Positions 1 through 10,526 of a stretch of 58,476 nucleotides of DNA are shown here, piece after piece; the first letter of the stretch is position 1; each line of letters opens with the position of its first letter. The notes below the pieces were generated by a model. It saw only the letters and a program-made list of their open reading frames with translations. It was not told the DNA's origin and did not search any database. Source of the stretch: Caldibacillus thermoamylovorans. Lineage in GTDB: Bacteria; Bacillota; Bacilli; Bacillales; Caldibacillaceae. The stretch is from the NCBI RefSeq assembly GCF_000751775.1, contig NZ_CCRF01000006.1, forward strand, positions 1 to 58,476. The letters are read 5' to 3'. Made by a program: the position numbers and the translations under genes.

Positions 1-210
1 CGAGGAAAAGGAAACACGGCGAAGTAATGAGCCGATGTTGACTTATCGTAGTGAATGAGTGTGAAGTGGCGCTAGTCGCTAGGAGCCGAAGCAAGACAGA
101 TAAGAACGTTACTCGGTAAATAGCCTTACGTTATTTAGTTTTGAGAGAATGAAAATTCCCATGCGAAATAATAAACAACATATTATATACATTATGTTGT
201 TTAAAAATAG
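1..210 (+). other. Spacer upstream of 5S rRNA (probable 23S-5S spacer)
   Basis: This stretch lies directly upstream of the 5S gene. Bases 121-160, with the run TTAGTTTTGAGAGAATGAA, resemble the spacer that follows 23S rRNA in Bacillus operons. The first bases, CGAGG, could be the last bases of 23S, but too little is present to call it. Bases 5-110 contain two GAGCCGAxG repeats (31-38 and 83-90) and the complementary pair CTTATC/GATAAG, so the RNA may be folded. No protein gene is credible here. Confidence 0.45.
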
Positions 211-326
<116 letters not shown>

Positions 327-337
327 ACACAGTAAAT

Positions 338-393
338 GGGTTGTCCAAAAAAGTCAAAATTAATGACTTTTTGGACAACCCTATTCTTTTTTT
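338..393 (+). terminator. rRNA operon terminator
   Basis: A near-perfect inverted repeat has arms at 338-356 (GGGTTGTCCAAAAAAGTCA) and 364-381, with a seven-base loop and one bulged A, followed by a T-rich tract at 384-393. It lies just behind 5S and should end the rRNA transcript. Confidence 0.93.
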
Positions 394-856
394 GAAAAAG
401 TTCCAAAAAATCGCTCTTTCTAGTAATCTGTATCCGATAAGAAACTTCTATAAAAGTGGTAGAAGAGCGTTCTATCTTCAAAACTGTTGATTAAAATTAT
501 TTTTTACGGATACTCAAAAAACATGTCGTCGAGATACAGAATTTACCTTCATGTGAAAACAAGACCATATGAAAAAAACGTTAGCTCTAACCGAATTATA
601 ATGTACAAATGGACATTTAGCCTTCTTTACAATTTTTTCATTCCTTTTTAATTAATGGCTTCCGTATGACTCAGAATTTTGGAACGACTAGTTTTTATTC
701 GCCTAATTGTAACATCCAAAGTGACAACGATGCCTGAATTATATGATGTTTCGAATTGTTACGTAATATTAAATCAAAAAATTGACAAAAATAAACCTGT
801 CAAAATTTCTTGTGATTTTATTGATTATCAACTGTCAAACTCCCGTAAATACTCCA
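394..856. other. Gene-free stretch upstream of glpT promoter
   Basis: This is AT-rich sequence with no credible gene. An open frame at 679-882 gives 67 residues starting with TTG, but it has no ribosome-binding site or recognisable domain and overlaps the glpT promoter. Several TGTCAAA/TTGACA-like words occur between 720 and 862. Confidence 0.5.
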
Positions 857-885
857 TTGACATCGCTTTCGAAGTATACTAATAT
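857..885 (+). promoter_or_regulatory. Probable sigma-A promoter of glpT
   Basis: TTGACA at 857-862 is followed after 17 bases by TAATAT at 880-885. It is the best -35/-10 pair upstream of the leader hairpin and glpT. Confidence 0.6.
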
Positions 886-921
886 AATAATAACAAGTTA
901 ATTATGGTGGAGATAGGGAGA

Positions 922-985
922 ACCATGCTTATAATTACTTCTTTCCAAAAGAAAAGAAGTGATTAGTTAAGTATGGTCTTTTTGT
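922..985 (+). promoter_or_regulatory. Leader terminator hairpin of glpT, probable antitermination site
   Basis: Arms at about 922-944 (ACCATGCTTA..., ACTTCTTT) and 953-976 (AAAGAAGTGATTA..., TAAGTATGGT) form a long stem followed by CTTTTTGTT. This intrinsic terminator sits between the promoter (857-885) and the glpT start (1031). In B. subtilis the glpTQ, glpFK and glpD leaders carry similar hairpins that the antiterminator GlpP overcomes when glycerol 3-phosphate is present. That this site is read by GlpP is inferred from position and gene identity. Confidence 0.65.
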
Positions 986-1030
986 TGTCATTCAATATTA
1001 ATAAAGCTTTTAAATGGGGGGAGAAGAATT

Positions 1031-2389
1031 ATGCTTAAGTTTTTACAGCCAGCTTCACCAATTGAAAGACTACCAAAGGATAAAATTGACCCGGTGTATA
1101 AGAAATATAGACTCCAGGTGTTTATCGGTATTTTTATAGGCTATGCAGCGTACTATTTGTTGAGAAAAAACTTTTCAATTGCTATGCCATACTTAACAGA
1201 ACAAGGCTTTTCAAAGACAGAATTGGGCTTCGCTTTATCAGCCGTTTCGCTCTCATATGGGATTAGTAAATTTGTCATGAGGACCGTATCAGATCGAAGC
1301 AATGCTCGTGTATTTCTGCCGTTGGGATTAATCCTTTCTGCATTTGTTAGTTTATTAATGGGCTGTTTCCCATTATTTACATCTTCAGTTGCAATTATGT
1401 TTGTTATGTTATTTATTTTAGGGTGGTTTCAAGGAATGGGTTGGCCTCCATCCGGTCGTGTTCTAGTACATTGGTTTAGTGTCAGTGAACGAGGGAGTAA
1501 AACTGCAATCTGGAATGTAGCACATAATGTAGGCGGGGGACTAATGGCTCCGATTGCTGTTACAGGAGCTACCTTATTTTCTACGATAGTTGCTTCGAAT
1601 GCAGGTTTTGAAGGAGTGTTTATCTTCCCAGCATTAATCGCTATTGTAGTTGCTATTATTTCGTATTTCTTAATTCGAGATACTCCTCAATCTGTTGGAT
1701 TACCTCCAATTGAAGAATACCGAAATGATTATCCAACAAAAACGCGAGAAACATTTGAAAAGGAGCTGACAACGAAGGAGATCTTATTTAAATATGTATT
1801 AAACAATAAGTGGGTTTGGGCGATAGCATTTGCGAATATTTTTGTTTATTTTGTACGCTATGGCGTTCTTGACTGGGCACCGATGTACTTAAGTGAAGAA
1901 AAAGGTTTTGATATGGATAAATCTAGTATTGCCTACTTCTTATATGAATGGGCTGGTATTCCAGGTACGTTATTATGTGGTTGGATTTCAGATAAGGTAT
2001 TTAAAGGGCGCCGTGGACCCGCAGGCTTTGTCTTTATTCTTGGAGTTTTAGTTGCTGTTCTTGTGTACTGGTTTAATCCAGCAGGAAAGCCGATTATTGA
2101 TATGGCTTGTCTAATTGCAATAGGATTTTTAATTTACGGACCTGTTATGTTAATTGGTTTACAAGCACTTGATTTTGTACCTAAAAAAGCTGCAGGAACC
2201 GCTGCTGGTTTAACCGGATTATTCGGATACCTAGGTGGCACAGTAACTGCAAATGCTTTAATGGGTGTCCTTGTAGATGCAGCGGGATGGAACGCAGGTT
2301 TTATATTGTTAACGATATCATGTGTACTCGCAGCAGTTGTTTTTGCATTTACATGGAATGTTCGTGGACAGGAAATTGTTAAAAACTAA
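1031..2389 (+). CDS. glpT: Glycerol-3-phosphate/phosphate antiporter GlpT
   Basis: This is a 452-residue major-facilitator membrane protein, the same length as E. coli GlpT and similar over its whole length. It exchanges cytoplasmic phosphate for external glycerol 3-phosphate. Substrate-site residues known from E. coli GlpT are in place: Arg45, Lys80, His165, and Arg276 (Arg269 in E. coli). Family motifs [10 protein letters not shown] (131-140) and [15 protein letters not shown] are present, with about 12 hydrophobic segments. The ATG is set by GGGGGGAGAAG just upstream. The gene stands alone between the rRNA operon and ctsR. The phosphodiesterase gene glpQ, its partner in B. subtilis, is not adjacent. 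A leader terminator upstream suggests induction by glycerol 3-phosphate. Confidence 0.93.
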   Translation: MLKFLQPASPIERLPKDKIDPVYKKYRLQVFIGIFIGYAAYYLLRKNFSIAMPYLTEQGFSKTELGFALSAVSLSYGISKFVMRTVSDRSNARVFLPLGLILSAFVSLLMGCFPLFTSSVAIMFVMLFILGWFQGMGWPPSGRVLVHWFSVSERGSKTAIWNVAHNVGGGLMAPIAVTGATLFSTIVASNAGFEGVFIFPALIAIVVAIISYFLIRDTPQSVGLPPIEEYRNDYPTKTRETFEKELTTKEILFKYVLNNKWVWAIAFANIFVYFVRYGVLDWAPMYLSEEKGFDMDKSSIAYFLYEWAGIPGTLLCGWISDKVFKGRRGPAGFVFILGVLVAVLVYWFNPAGKPIIDMACLIAIGFLIYGPVMLIGLQALDFVPKKAAGTAAGLTGLFGYLGGTVTANALMGVLVDAAGWNAGFILLTISCVLAAVVFAFTWNVRGQEIVKN

Positions 2390-2449
2390 TTATTAAATCA
2401 ATTTAGAAATATCCCTGTTTTAAAAAAGTTAATTCAGGTTTCGATTTGG

Positions 2450-2527
2450 AGAGATCTTAAGAATAAAGGCATAAAAGGATCGCAGTATTTACCAATCAAG
2501 TTTATGCTTTCTTAAGATCTCTTTTGC
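2450..2527 (+). terminator. Terminator after glpT
   Basis: The arms AGAGATCTTAAGAA (2450-2463) plus GGCATAAA and TTTATGCTTTC plus TTAAGATCTCT (2501-2522) pair across a loop of about 25 bases and end in CTTTTG. The U-tract is short. Confidence 0.65.
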
Positions 2528-2833
2528 CAATGACATTTACCAAAATCAGTTTTAAAAAAAGAATGAAACCATTTTTCATAATCTCAAACCTTAGAAAACG
2601 TCTCACGCTCTGAATAAATTCCCCGAAACCCCAAGAAATTGAAATAACTTTTACCCGGACTTTAAAAAGTCTTTCCCAAAAACTTATCGCTCAAAAAATG
2701 TGTTTAGCATTTTTCAAGGAATCATCGTGAAAGACAACTTTTCAATCAAATCATGTGCTATTTTATGTAAACAATGTTTAGAAGGTACTTTCAAAGGCAA
2801 CAAATAAATTATAAATGAAAATGGTTATTTGGT
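2528..2833. other. Gene-free stretch upstream of ctsR promoter
   Basis: This is AT-rich spacer. I see no open frame with a ribosome-binding site, no RNA gene and no clear repeat. Confidence 0.5.
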
Positions 2834-2862
2834 TTGCGATTCATAATAAAAAAATATATAAT
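2834..2862 (+). promoter_or_regulatory. Sigma-A promoter of the ctsR operon
   Basis: TTGCGA (2834-2839), a 17-base spacer and a perfect TATAAT (2857-2862). The CtsR box begins eight bases downstream, so bound CtsR would cover the transcription start. Confidence 0.7.
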
Positions 2863-2869
2863 AAATTAA

Positions 2870-2891
2870 AGTCAAATATAGTCAAAGTCAA
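2870..2891 (+). promoter_or_regulatory. CtsR operator
   Basis: AGTCAAATATAGTCAAA (2870-2886) fits the CtsR consensus of two RGTCAAA heptads three bases apart, and a further partial heptad GTCAA follows at 2887-2891. This is the expected autoregulatory site of the class III heat-shock operon. Confidence 0.92.
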
Positions 2892-2970
2892 TAGTTAATA
2901 ATATAATTGATTATAGGAACTTCTGTTGTTTTTGAAAATAATACAAAGAGGTTTTTGGAGGGAGGAAACC

Positions 2971-3432
2971 TTGAGAAATATTTCGGATATCATTGAGGAA
3001 TATTTAAAGCAAATATTAGAGATGAGTGAAGAAGAAATATTAGAAATTAAACGCAGTGAGATTGCCAGTAAATTTCAATGTGTTCCTTCACAGATCAATT
3101 ACGTTATTAATACAAGATTTACCCTTGAACGCGGCTATTTAGTTGAGAGTAAACGTGGCGGTGGCGGATATATTCGGATTATTAAAGTTAGACCGAATAG
3201 TAAGAAACACCTTATCGACCAATTGTTTGCGATCATTGGTAATCAAATTCCTCAATCTTCTGCTACAGATATCATAAATCGATTACGAAAAGAAGGAGTT
3301 ATTAATGAACGTGAAGAAAAAATAATGTTAAGTGCACTGGATCGTTCAGTAATTTATTTAGACTTGCCCGAACGAGATTTAATAAGGGCAAGAATTTTAA
3401 AAGCAATGTTATTAACTCTAAAGTATGAATAA
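2971..3432 (+). CDS. ctsR: Transcriptional repressor CtsR
   Basis: CtsR is a dimeric winged-helix repressor of clp genes that detaches from its operator on heating and is then degraded. I chose the TTG at 2971, behind GGAGGGAGGAAA, because it gives 153 residues beginning LRNISDIIEEYLKQ, matching B. subtilis CtsR (154). An in-frame upstream extension to 2926 is possible but unlike the family. The DNA-binding half includes EIKRSEIASKFQCVPSQINY and the glycine loop RGGGGYIRI (about 61-69), which senses temperature. The C-terminal half carries the dimer and McsB/ClpC contact region (LDRSVIYLDLPERD). It is first in the operon, 23 bases before mcsA, with its own operator upstream. Confidence 0.96.
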   Translation: MRNISDIIEEYLKQILEMSEEEILEIKRSEIASKFQCVPSQINYVINTRFTLERGYLVESKRGGGGYIRIIKVRPNSKKHLIDQLFAIIGNQIPQSSATDIINRLRKEGVINEREEKIMLSALDRSVIYLDLPERDLIRARILKAMLLTLKYE

Positions 3433-3455
3433 TATCATAAGGCAGGGGAACTAAG

Positions 3456-3998
3456 TTGATATGTCAAGAGTGTCAAAAAAGGACTGCAACCTTGCATTTT
3501 ACAAAGATTATTAATGGGGAAAAAACGGAAATACACCTTTGTGAACATTGTGCACAAGAAAAAGGTACAGAGTTTATGATTAGTGGTACTTCCGGATTTG
3601 CAATTAATAATTTATTAGCAGGATTATTCAATTTGAACTCGAATATAGAACAATTAAATCAAAATAATCCGATCCAATCCGGCGAAATTATTCAATGTGA
3701 CAGATGTGGAATGACATTAAATCAAATTTTGAATATTGGACGTTTCGGATGTGCACATTGCTATAAAGCATTTCAAGAACAATTAAATCCACTTTTAAGA
3801 AGACTCCATGGAGGAAATTGGAAACATAATGGAAAAATCCCTCAACGTTCCGGTGGAGTCCTGAACATCCGGAAGAAAATTGATATCTTAAAAGAAACGT
3901 TACAAACCTTAGTTGCTAAGGAAGAATTTGAAAAAGCCGCTGAAGTAAGGGATGAAATTCGCCTTTATGAGAAACAATTGCAAGAGGGGGGCGAATAA
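3456..3998 (+). CDS. mcsA: McsA, zinc-binding activator of arginine kinase McsB
   Basis: This 180-residue protein starts with TTG behind AGGGGAA. Four CxxC pairs (Cys3/Cys6, Cys29/Cys32, Cys81/Cys84, Cys99/Cys102) form the zinc or metal sites known in McsA. A UVR-like segment near residues 138-173 (EEFEKAAEVRDEI) resembles the one in ClpC and UvrB. In B. subtilis McsA stimulates McsB and helps release CtsR from DNA under heat or thiol stress. Only three bases separate it from mcsB, so translation is probably coupled. Length is close to the B. subtilis protein (185). Confidence 0.95.
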   Translation: MICQECQKRTATLHFTKIINGEKTEIHLCEHCAQEKGTEFMISGTSGFAINNLLAGLFNLNSNIEQLNQNNPIQSGEIIQCDRCGMTLNQILNIGRFGCAHCYKAFQEQLNPLLRRLHGGNWKHNGKIPQRSGGVLNIRKKIDILKETLQTLVAKEEFEKAAEVRDEIRLYEKQLQEGGE

Positions 3999-4001
3999 AC
4001 T

Positions 4002-5072
4002 ATGTCAATCGAACGGTTTATAAATCAATCGATAAGTTCCTGGATGAATGCAGATGGTCCCCAGGCTGACATTATTTTGACTTCCAGAATTCGTCTGGCA
4101 AGAAATTTAAAAGATTACTTATTCCCAACCATTTTTACAAAAGAGGAAGCTGACAAAGTCCTAAAACAAGTTGAATCTGTTATTCCACTTTTAAATTTGC
4201 ATCCGCTAAAAGATGCGGAATTGTTAAAAATGGAAGAACTTCAACCTTTACAGAAACAAGTGTTAGTGGAAAAACATTTAATTAGTCCAAGTTTAGCCGA
4301 TCAGTCTATTACCGGTGCATGTCTGTTATCGCAAAATGAAGAAATTAGTATTATGATTAATGAAGAGGATCATATTCGAATACAATGTATTTTATCAGGA
4401 TTGCAATTACAAGCAGCTCTTGATCTTGCTAATGCGGTTGATGACCAGCTTGAACAGCACTTGGATTATGCGTTTAATGAAGTGCGTGGTTATTTAACAA
4501 GTTGTCCGACAAATGTTGGAACAGGACTTCGGGCTTCTGTTATGCTGCATCTCCCCGGTTTGGTCATGACACAACAAATGAGACAGTTGATTCCATCTAT
4601 TAATCAACTTGGTTTAGTTGTCCGGGGGATTTATGGAGAAGGGAGCGAGGCTTTAGGCAATATCTTCCAAATTTCCAATCAAATTACATTGGGAAAATCC
4701 GAACAGGATATTATCATAGACTTAAATGATGTGGTTCAACAGATTGTTAATCAGGAGCGTGCGGCCAGAGAAGCGATTATTAAAACATCCGGTGTTCAAT
4801 TAGAAGATAAAATTTATCGTTCATTAGGGGTACTAATGAACAGCAGGATTATTGAAACAAAGGAAGCGGCTCAATGTCTGTCCGATGTGCGCCTTGGCAT
4901 TGATATCGGATATATAAAAAATATCTCAAGGAATATTTTGAATGAGTTAATGATTCTTACACAACCCGGTTTTTTACAACTTTATGCAGGTGGAGGACTT
5001 AGGCCATTTGAGCGAGATGTAAGGAGGGCAACGATGATTCGTGAACGCCTCCAAATGGAAAATAACAACTGA
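4002..5072 (+). CDS. mcsB: Protein arginine kinase McsB
   Basis: McsB phosphorylates arginine residues on CtsR and other proteins and so marks them for ClpCP. The 356 residues cover the ATP:guanido phosphotransferase fold: [10 protein letters not shown] near 27-36, the catalytic Cys168 in [15 protein letters not shown], and the nucleotide-site segment [16 protein letters not shown]. The C-terminal RDVRRA matches the phosphoarginine-binding RDxxRA element that stimulates the enzyme. The ATG is preceded by GAGGGGGG inside the end of mcsA. It is the third gene of the ctsR operon, 15 bases before clpC. Confidence 0.96.
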   Translation: MSIERFINQSISSWMNADGPQADIILTSRIRLARNLKDYLFPTIFTKEEADKVLKQVESVIPLLNLHPLKDAELLKMEELQPLQKQVLVEKHLISPSLADQSITGACLLSQNEEISIMINEEDHIRIQCILSGLQLQAALDLANAVDDQLEQHLDYAFNEVRGYLTSCPTNVGTGLRASVMLHLPGLVMTQQMRQLIPSINQLGLVVRGIYGEGSEALGNIFQISNQITLGKSEQDIIIDLNDVVQQIVNQERAAREAIIKTSGVQLEDKIYRSLGVLMNSRIIETKEAAQCLSDVRLGIDIGYIKNISRNILNELMILTQPGFLQLYAGGGLRPFERDVRRATMIRERLQMENNN

Positions 5073-5087
5073 TAAGGAGGTAAATAT

Positions 5088-7514
5088 ATGCTATTTGGAC
5101 GATTTACTGAAAGAGCACAAAAGGTATTGGCACTTTCCCAGGAAGAAGCCATCCGTTTAAAACATGTGAATGTAGGGACCGAACATATTTTGTTAGGATT
5201 AGTCCGGGAAGGTGAAGGGATTGCTGCTAAAGCTTTGTTTGGAATTGGATTAACTCCGGAAAAAATACAAAAAGAAGTGGAAAATTTAATTGGTGTTGGC
5301 AAAGAATTAACACAAACTCCCCAATATACGCCGAGAGCGAAAAAGGTTATTGAACTATCCATGGATGAAGCAAGAAAACTCGGGCATTCCTATGTCGGAA
5401 CGGAACATATTCTTCTCGGGTTAATTAGAGAAGGAGAAGGTGTGGCTGCACGTGTACTTAGCAATCTTGGCGTAAGTTTAAATAAAGCACGGCAACAAGT
5501 TCTTCAGCTGTTAGGTAACAGTGATTCGGGTGCTTCTAATGGGAGTGTAACGAATGTAAACACACCAACTTTGGATAGTCTTGCCAGAGATTTAACACAA
5601 GTGGCAAGGGACGGCAATCTCGATCCTGTTATTGGTCGCAGTAAAGAAATTCAACGGGTTATTGAAGTATTAAGCCGTCGAACAAAAAACAACCCGGTCT
5701 TAATTGGTGAACCCGGTGTCGGAAAAACGGCGATTGCGGAAGGACTGGCACAACAAATTGTCAACAATGAGGTGCCGGAAATTTTACGTAATAAACGGGT
5801 AATGACCTTAGATATGGGGACCGTTGTTGCCGGAACGAAATATCGCGGAGAATTTGAGGATCGTCTCAAAAAAGTAATGGACGAAATTCGTCAGGCCGGA
5901 AATATTATTCTATTTATCGATGAATTGCATACGTTAATTGGCGCGGGTGGTGCTGAAGGTGCAATTGACGCATCCAATATTTTAAAACCTTCGTTGGCAC
6001 GTGGTGAATTGCAGTGTATCGGTGCAACGACCCTTGATGAATATAGAAAATATATTGAAAAAGACGCAGCACTAGAACGAAGATTCCAACCGATCATGGT
6101 CGATGAGCCAACAGTAGAAGAATCTATTCAAATTTTACAAGGACTTCGTGACCGGTATGAGGCTCACCACCGGGTAGCGATTACCGACGACGCAATTGTA
6201 GCTGCTGTAACTCTTTCTGATCGATATATTTCCGACCGTTTTTTACCGGATAAGGCCATCGACGTCATTGATGAAGCCGGTTCAAAAGTTCGTCTCCGTA
6301 GCTTTACGACACCGCCAAACTTAAAAGAATTAGAAGTAAAGCTGGATGAAGTTCGGAAAGAAAAAGATGCGGCGGTTCAAAGTCAGGAATTTGAAAAAGC
6401 TGCATCATTAAGGGATATGGAACAAAGACTCCGTGAGCAACTTGAAGAAACAAAGAAAATATGGAAAGAAAAACAAGGAAAAGAGAACAGCCAAGTTACT
6501 GTTGAAGACGTCGCAAGCGTAGTGTCTAGCTGGACAGGGATTCCGGTATCAAAAATTGCAGAAACAGAGACAGAAAAATTATTGAAACTGGAAGAAATTC
6601 TTCATAATCGTGTCGTAGGCCAAACGGAGGCGGTTAAAGCTATTGCCAAAGCTGTACGAAGAGCAAGAGCCGGACTAAAGGATCCGAAGCGTCCAATCGG
6701 TTCATTTATTTTCTTAGGTCCTACCGGTGTTGGTAAGACCGAATTAGCAAGGGCTTTAGCTGAAGCAATGTTCGGTGACGAAGATGCAATGATTCGGATT
6801 GATATGAGTGAGTACATGGAGAAACACTCCACATCACGTCTTGTCGGCTCACCACCGGGATATGTCGGTTATGATGAAGGCGGTCAATTGACTGAAAAAG
6901 TAAGACGAAAACCCTACTCCGTTATTTTGCTGGATGAAATTGAAAAGGCACATCCGGATGTATTTAATATTTTATTACAAGTATTAGAAGATGGACGTCT
7001 TACCGATTCGAAAGGAAGAACGGTTGATTTCAGGAATACAATAGTAATCATGACTTCTAATATCGGAGTAGAGTCATTGAAAAGAAATAAGTATGTTGGA
7101 TTCAGTGTCCAAGATGGAAATCAAGATTATAAAGACATGAAAGATCGTGTCATGGAAGAGTTAAAGCGGGCTTTCCGTCCGGAATTTTTGAACCGGGTTG
7201 ATGAGATTATTGTATTCCACTCTCTTGAAAGGGAACATTTGAAAAAAATTGTTGACTTGCTTCTGGAATCATTAAAGAAACAATTAAAAGAGCAAGGTGT
7301 CGAATTAACATTAACAGATTCGGCTAAAGAAAAAATTACAGAAGTAGGCTATGATCCGGAATACGGGGCAAGACCTTTACGCCGTGCGATTCAAAAACAT
7401 GTTGAAGATTTACTATCTGAGGAATTATTAAGAGGAACAGTGAAGCCCGGTCAACATGTTACTGTGGATGTTGAAGAGGATGAATTTAAAGTAAAAGCAA
7501 ATGTATACTCTTAA
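5088..7514 (+). CDS. clpC: AAA+ unfoldase ClpC
   Basis: ClpC is the Hsp100 ring ATPase that, with adaptors such as MecA or McsB, unfolds substrates and feeds them to ClpP. The 808 residues (810 in B. subtilis) comprise two N-terminal Clp repeats (about 4-145), the first ATPase domain with GEPGVGKT at 207-214, a UVR-like coiled middle segment ([15 protein letters not shown]), and the second ATPase domain with GPTGVGKT at 544-551, plus the C-terminal ClpB small domain. AAGGAGG lies eight bases before the ATG. It is last in the CtsR-regulated cluster; a hairpin at 7542-7581 follows. Confidence 0.97.
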   Translation: MLFGRFTERAQKVLALSQEEAIRLKHVNVGTEHILLGLVREGEGIAAKALFGIGLTPEKIQKEVENLIGVGKELTQTPQYTPRAKKVIELSMDEARKLGHSYVGTEHILLGLIREGEGVAARVLSNLGVSLNKARQQVLQLLGNSDSGASNGSVTNVNTPTLDSLARDLTQVARDGNLDPVIGRSKEIQRVIEVLSRRTKNNPVLIGEPGVGKTAIAEGLAQQIVNNEVPEILRNKRVMTLDMGTVVAGTKYRGEFEDRLKKVMDEIRQAGNIILFIDELHTLIGAGGAEGAIDASNILKPSLARGELQCIGATTLDEYRKYIEKDAALERRFQPIMVDEPTVEESIQILQGLRDRYEAHHRVAITDDAIVAAVTLSDRYISDRFLPDKAIDVIDEAGSKVRLRSFTTPPNLKELEVKLDEVRKEKDAAVQSQEFEKAASLRDMEQRLREQLEETKKIWKEKQGKENSQVTVEDVASVVSSWTGIPVSKIAETETEKLLKLEEILHNRVVGQTEAVKAIAKAVRRARAGLKDPKRPIGSFIFLGPTGVGKTELARALAEAMFGDEDAMIRIDMSEYMEKHSTSRLVGSPPGYVGYDEGGQLTEKVRRKPYSVILLDEIEKAHPDVFNILLQVLEDGRLTDSKGRTVDFRNTIVIMTSNIGVESLKRNKYVGFSVQDGNQDYKDMKDRVMEELKRAFRPEFLNRVDEIIVFHSLEREHLKKIVDLLLESLKKQLKEQGVELTLTDSAKEKITEVGYDPEYGARPLRRAIQKHVEDLLSEELLRGTVKPGQHVTVDVEEDEFKVKANVYS

Positions 7515-7541
7515 TGAATATCAGTTGAAGGAATAAACATT

Positions 7542-7581
7542 AGGAGGCAACTTTTCTAAATACAACTTTAGTAGGTTGCCT
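7542..7581 (+). terminator. Inverted repeat after clpC, weak terminator
   Basis: GAGGCAAC and GTTGCCTC pair across about 24 bases, and an inner match (CTAAA/TTTAG) lengthens the stem. The following bases are GTTACCTT, not a clean T-run, so termination may be partial and radA may be read through from the ctsR operon. Confidence 0.45.
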
Positions 7582-7662
7582 CGTTACCTTATATATGGGA
7601 AAATAAGGTAGAAAAATACAAAAATATAACAATGTTTTTATATTAAGGGGAAAATAATATAG

Positions 7663-9039
7663 ATGGCTAAAGTGAAAACAAAATTTATTTGTCATTCTTG
7701 CGGCTATGAATCACCAAAATGGTTAGGGCGCTGTCCGAACTGTCAACAATGGAATACATTTGTTGAAGAGATTCAGGAAGTAACAGGCAATCGCCATGCC
7801 GGATTTTCTCATCATTCACCATTGACATCGGATCGAAAGGCGGTTCCTCTTACAACGGTTGAATCTAAAGAGGAAACGCGGGTTTTAACTAATTCAGTTG
7901 AATTGAATCGTGTTTTAGGCGGTGGGATTGTCAATGGCTCACTCGTGTTAATCGGTGGAGATCCCGGGATTGGGAAATCAACATTACTTTTACAAGTTTC
8001 CAACCAGTTGGCTACCAAAGGATTGAAAGTACTGTATATATCAGGTGAAGAATCTGTAAAACAAACAAAAATGCGTGCTGATCGTTTAGGAATAACAAGC
8101 GGCAATTTATACGTACTTTCGGAAACGGATATGTTGTTTATTGAACAAACAATTCAAGAAATCAAACCGGATTTTACAGTAATTGACTCCATCCAAACGA
8201 TATACCACCCGGATGTGACCTCTGCTCCAGGTTCCGTTTCTCAAGTTAGGGAATGTACGAGTGGAATGATGAGAATAGCCAAAAGAAGTGGGATTCCGAT
8301 ATTCATTGTGGGGCATGTAACGAAGGAGGGGGCTATTGCCGGTCCAAGAGTTTTAGAACATATGGTTGATACGGTTCTTTATTTTGAAGGGGAACGACAT
8401 CATTCGTTTCGAATTTTACGTGCGGTAAAAAACCGTTTTGGCTCTACAAATGAAATTGGTATATTTGAAATGAAAGAAGAGGGTTTAAATGATGTTGCCA
8501 ATCCGTCAGAAGTTTTTTTAGAAGAACGCTCAATGGGTTCTTCGGGTTCAACCGTAGTTGCATCAATGGAAGGCACCCGACCGATTTTAGTTGAAGTCCA
8601 ATCCTTAATTTCGCCATCAACATTTGGAAATCCTCGCAGAATGGCAACTGGAATCGATCATAATCGTGTTTCTTTACTCATGGCCGTTTTAGAAAAACGT
8701 GTTGGGATGTTATTGCAAAACCAAGACGCCTATTTGAAAGCAGCTGGTGGGGTAAAATTAGATGAACCGGCCATCGACTTAGCTATTGCTATTAGTATAG
8801 CTTCCAGTTTCAGGGACACACCGACACGGGCAACCGATTGTTTTATCGGTGAAGTCGGATTAACAGGTGAAATTAGGCGAGTATCACGAATCGAACAGAG
8901 GGTAAGGGAAGCAGCAAAGTTAGGATTTAAAAGAATAATAATTCCCCGGAACAATATAGGTGGCTGGGAAATTAACCAACCTATTCAAATTATTGGGGTA
9001 GCGACGATTAATGAAGCGCTTCAAGTAGCATTCGATTAA
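7663..9039 (+). CDS. radA: DNA repair and recombination ATPase RadA (Sms)
   Basis: RadA drives branch migration and D-loop extension in homologous recombination and transformation. The 458 residues match the usual length. An N-terminal four-Cys zinc finger (Cys10, Cys13, Cys24, Cys27) is followed by a RecA-like ATPase core with [10 protein letters not shown] at 98-107, the RadA-specific KNRFG motif, and a C-terminal Lon-protease-like domain without expected protease activity. The start has a weak site, AAGGGGAAAATAAT. It follows clpC as in B. subtilis, but the next gene there, disA, is not present here. Confidence 0.97.
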   Translation: MAKVKTKFICHSCGYESPKWLGRCPNCQQWNTFVEEIQEVTGNRHAGFSHHSPLTSDRKAVPLTTVESKEETRVLTNSVELNRVLGGGIVNGSLVLIGGDPGIGKSTLLLQVSNQLATKGLKVLYISGEESVKQTKMRADRLGITSGNLYVLSETDMLFIEQTIQEIKPDFTVIDSIQTIYHPDVTSAPGSVSQVRECTSGMMRIAKRSGIPIFIVGHVTKEGAIAGPRVLEHMVDTVLYFEGERHHSFRILRAVKNRFGSTNEIGIFEMKEEGLNDVANPSEVFLEERSMGSSGSTVVASMEGTRPILVEVQSLISPSTFGNPRRMATGIDHNRVSLLMAVLEKRVGMLLQNQDAYLKAAGGVKLDEPAIDLAIAISIASSFRDTPTRATDCFIGEVGLTGEIRRVSRIEQRVREAAKLGFKRIIIPRNNIGGWEINQPIQIIGVATINEALQVAFD

Positions 9040-9221
9040 GGAACGATCTGTTTTCTTAATATAAGGAACAATAAGTTGTTCTGGGTGCCCTTACATTTTT
9101 TGATAGATTCTGTTGGAAAATAACTATTTCATTCTGATTACATTTAAAAAATAAATCTGTTATATAACGTTTCAAAAATTAGTAATTGTTTATAATGTAT
9201 ATTATACGAGGAGGTGAGTTT

Positions 9222-10307
9222 ATGCTTACACGTATTGTCCAAACTTGTTTCCTGTTTGTAGGAGGAACATTAGGTGTTCTGTTTTTACCGTTTTTATATC
9301 ATCTGACAAACCTAGATCAGTTTGCACTTGTTGATAACCCTTTTGTATCTGCAATCCTAGGAGCTATTATCTTTTATCTTATCACTTTTTGGGCTGTTAA
9401 ATATGTTGTGAATTTTATTAAGTGGGTCGAGGAATCATTAATAAAAGCGCCAATTTTGGATTTACTGTTCGGAACAATAGGATTAATACTCGGATTGGTT
9501 GTAGCGTTTTTGATTAGTTATGCCTTAAATGCTGTATTCTTACCTGTTCTTAATGAAATTGCCCCGATTATCTTGACTATGCTTTTTGGCTATCTGGGTT
9601 TCCAAGTAGGTTTTAAAAAGCGGGATGAACTATTAAGTATTTTCCAAAATCGGGCAAATAAGAAAAAAGTAGCAGATGGTAATACCCAAAAAGGTAGTGG
9701 TCAATTAAAAATTTTAGATACTAGTGTCATTATTGACGGCCGAATTGCGGATATTTGTCAGACAGGTTTTTTGGAAGGGACCATTGTGATTCCCCAATTT
9801 GTTTTAGAAGAACTGCAACATATTGCTGATTCATCAGATGTTCTAAAGCGAAACCGCGGCAGAAGAGGGCTTGATATTTTAAATAAAATCCAAAAAGAGC
9901 TTCCCATTAAAGTGGAAATATATGAAGGGGATTTTGAAGATATCCAAGAGGTTGACAGCAAGCTGGTAAAATTGGCTAAATTAACAAATGGTACAGTGGT
10001 TACCAATGACTTTAATTTAAATAAAGTATGCGAGCTTCAACAAGTAAACGTGCTAAATATTAATGACTTGGCTAATGCGGTTAAACCGGTCGTTCTTCCG
10101 GGTGAGGAAATGATTGTCCAAGTAATTAAAGACGGGAAGGAACATAACCAAGGAATTGCCTATCTTGATGACGGAACGATGATTGTTGTTGAAGAAGGAC
10201 GTAATCATATAGGTAAAACAATTACTGTTCTCGTAACAAGTGTATTGCAAACATCTGCAGGTCGAATGATATTTGCCAAGCCCAAATTATTAGAGAAAGC
10301 CTTATAG
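9222..10307 (+). CDS. Membrane-anchored PIN/TRAM domain protein (YacL-type)
   Basis: I chose the ATG at 9222, six bases after GAGGAGGTGAG (9208-9217), giving 361 residues; a longer frame to 9186 lacks a site. Four hydrophobic segments cover residues 1-125. A PIN-like domain follows, with conserved acidic residues in [14 protein letters not shown] and [12 protein letters not shown], then a C-terminal TRAM domain (about 295-355). PIN domains are usually Mg-dependent RNases and TRAM binds RNA, so a membrane-tethered RNase is possible, but its substrate is not known from sequence. It corresponds to yacL in B. subtilis (366 residues), which there follows disA. Confidence 0.9.
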   Translation: MLTRIVQTCFLFVGGTLGVLFLPFLYHLTNLDQFALVDNPFVSAILGAIIFYLITFWAVKYVVNFIKWVEESLIKAPILDLLFGTIGLILGLVVAFLISYALNAVFLPVLNEIAPIILTMLFGYLGFQVGFKKRDELLSIFQNRANKKKVADGNTQKGSGQLKILDTSVIIDGRIADICQTGFLEGTIVIPQFVLEELQHIADSSDVLKRNRGRRGLDILNKIQKELPIKVEIYEGDFEDIQEVDSKLVKLAKLTNGTVVTNDFNLNKVCELQQVNVLNINDLANAVKPVVLPGEEMIVQVIKDGKEHNQGIAYLDDGTMIVVEEGRNHIGKTITVLVTSVLQTSAGRMIFAKPKLLEKAL

Positions 10308-10315
10308 ATTAATGA

Positions 10316-10353
10316 AAGGAGGATCCAATTTGAATTATGATCCTCCTTATTTT
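10316..10353 (+). terminator. Terminator after yacL-type gene
   Basis: The perfect 10-base arms AAGGAGGATC (10316-10325) and GATCCTCCTT (10339-10348) are followed by ATTTT. A tail with few Us makes it a moderate terminator, but the stem is strong. Confidence 0.75.
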
Positions 10354-10526
10354 AATATATTAAGAAAAGGCTGTTTTAAAATTTTGTTGCTATTGGATGC
10401 AGAAGCGGATACATAAAACTTGAAATCGTTCCTGAGGTTAGAAGTGATTAAAAGTTATTTTTCAATCAAAATGCAACAATCTTACAGAAAAGAGTCAAAA
10501 TATAGAGGATCAGGGGAAGTATACGA

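Noticed and set aside
679-882. 67-residue + strand open frame upstream of glpT
   Set aside because: TTG start without a ribosome-binding site, no recognisable domain, and overlap with the glpT promoter.
9040-9221. Possible disA remnant
   Set aside because: I read both strands of the gap and saw no piece resembling the cyclase or its DNA-binding domain.
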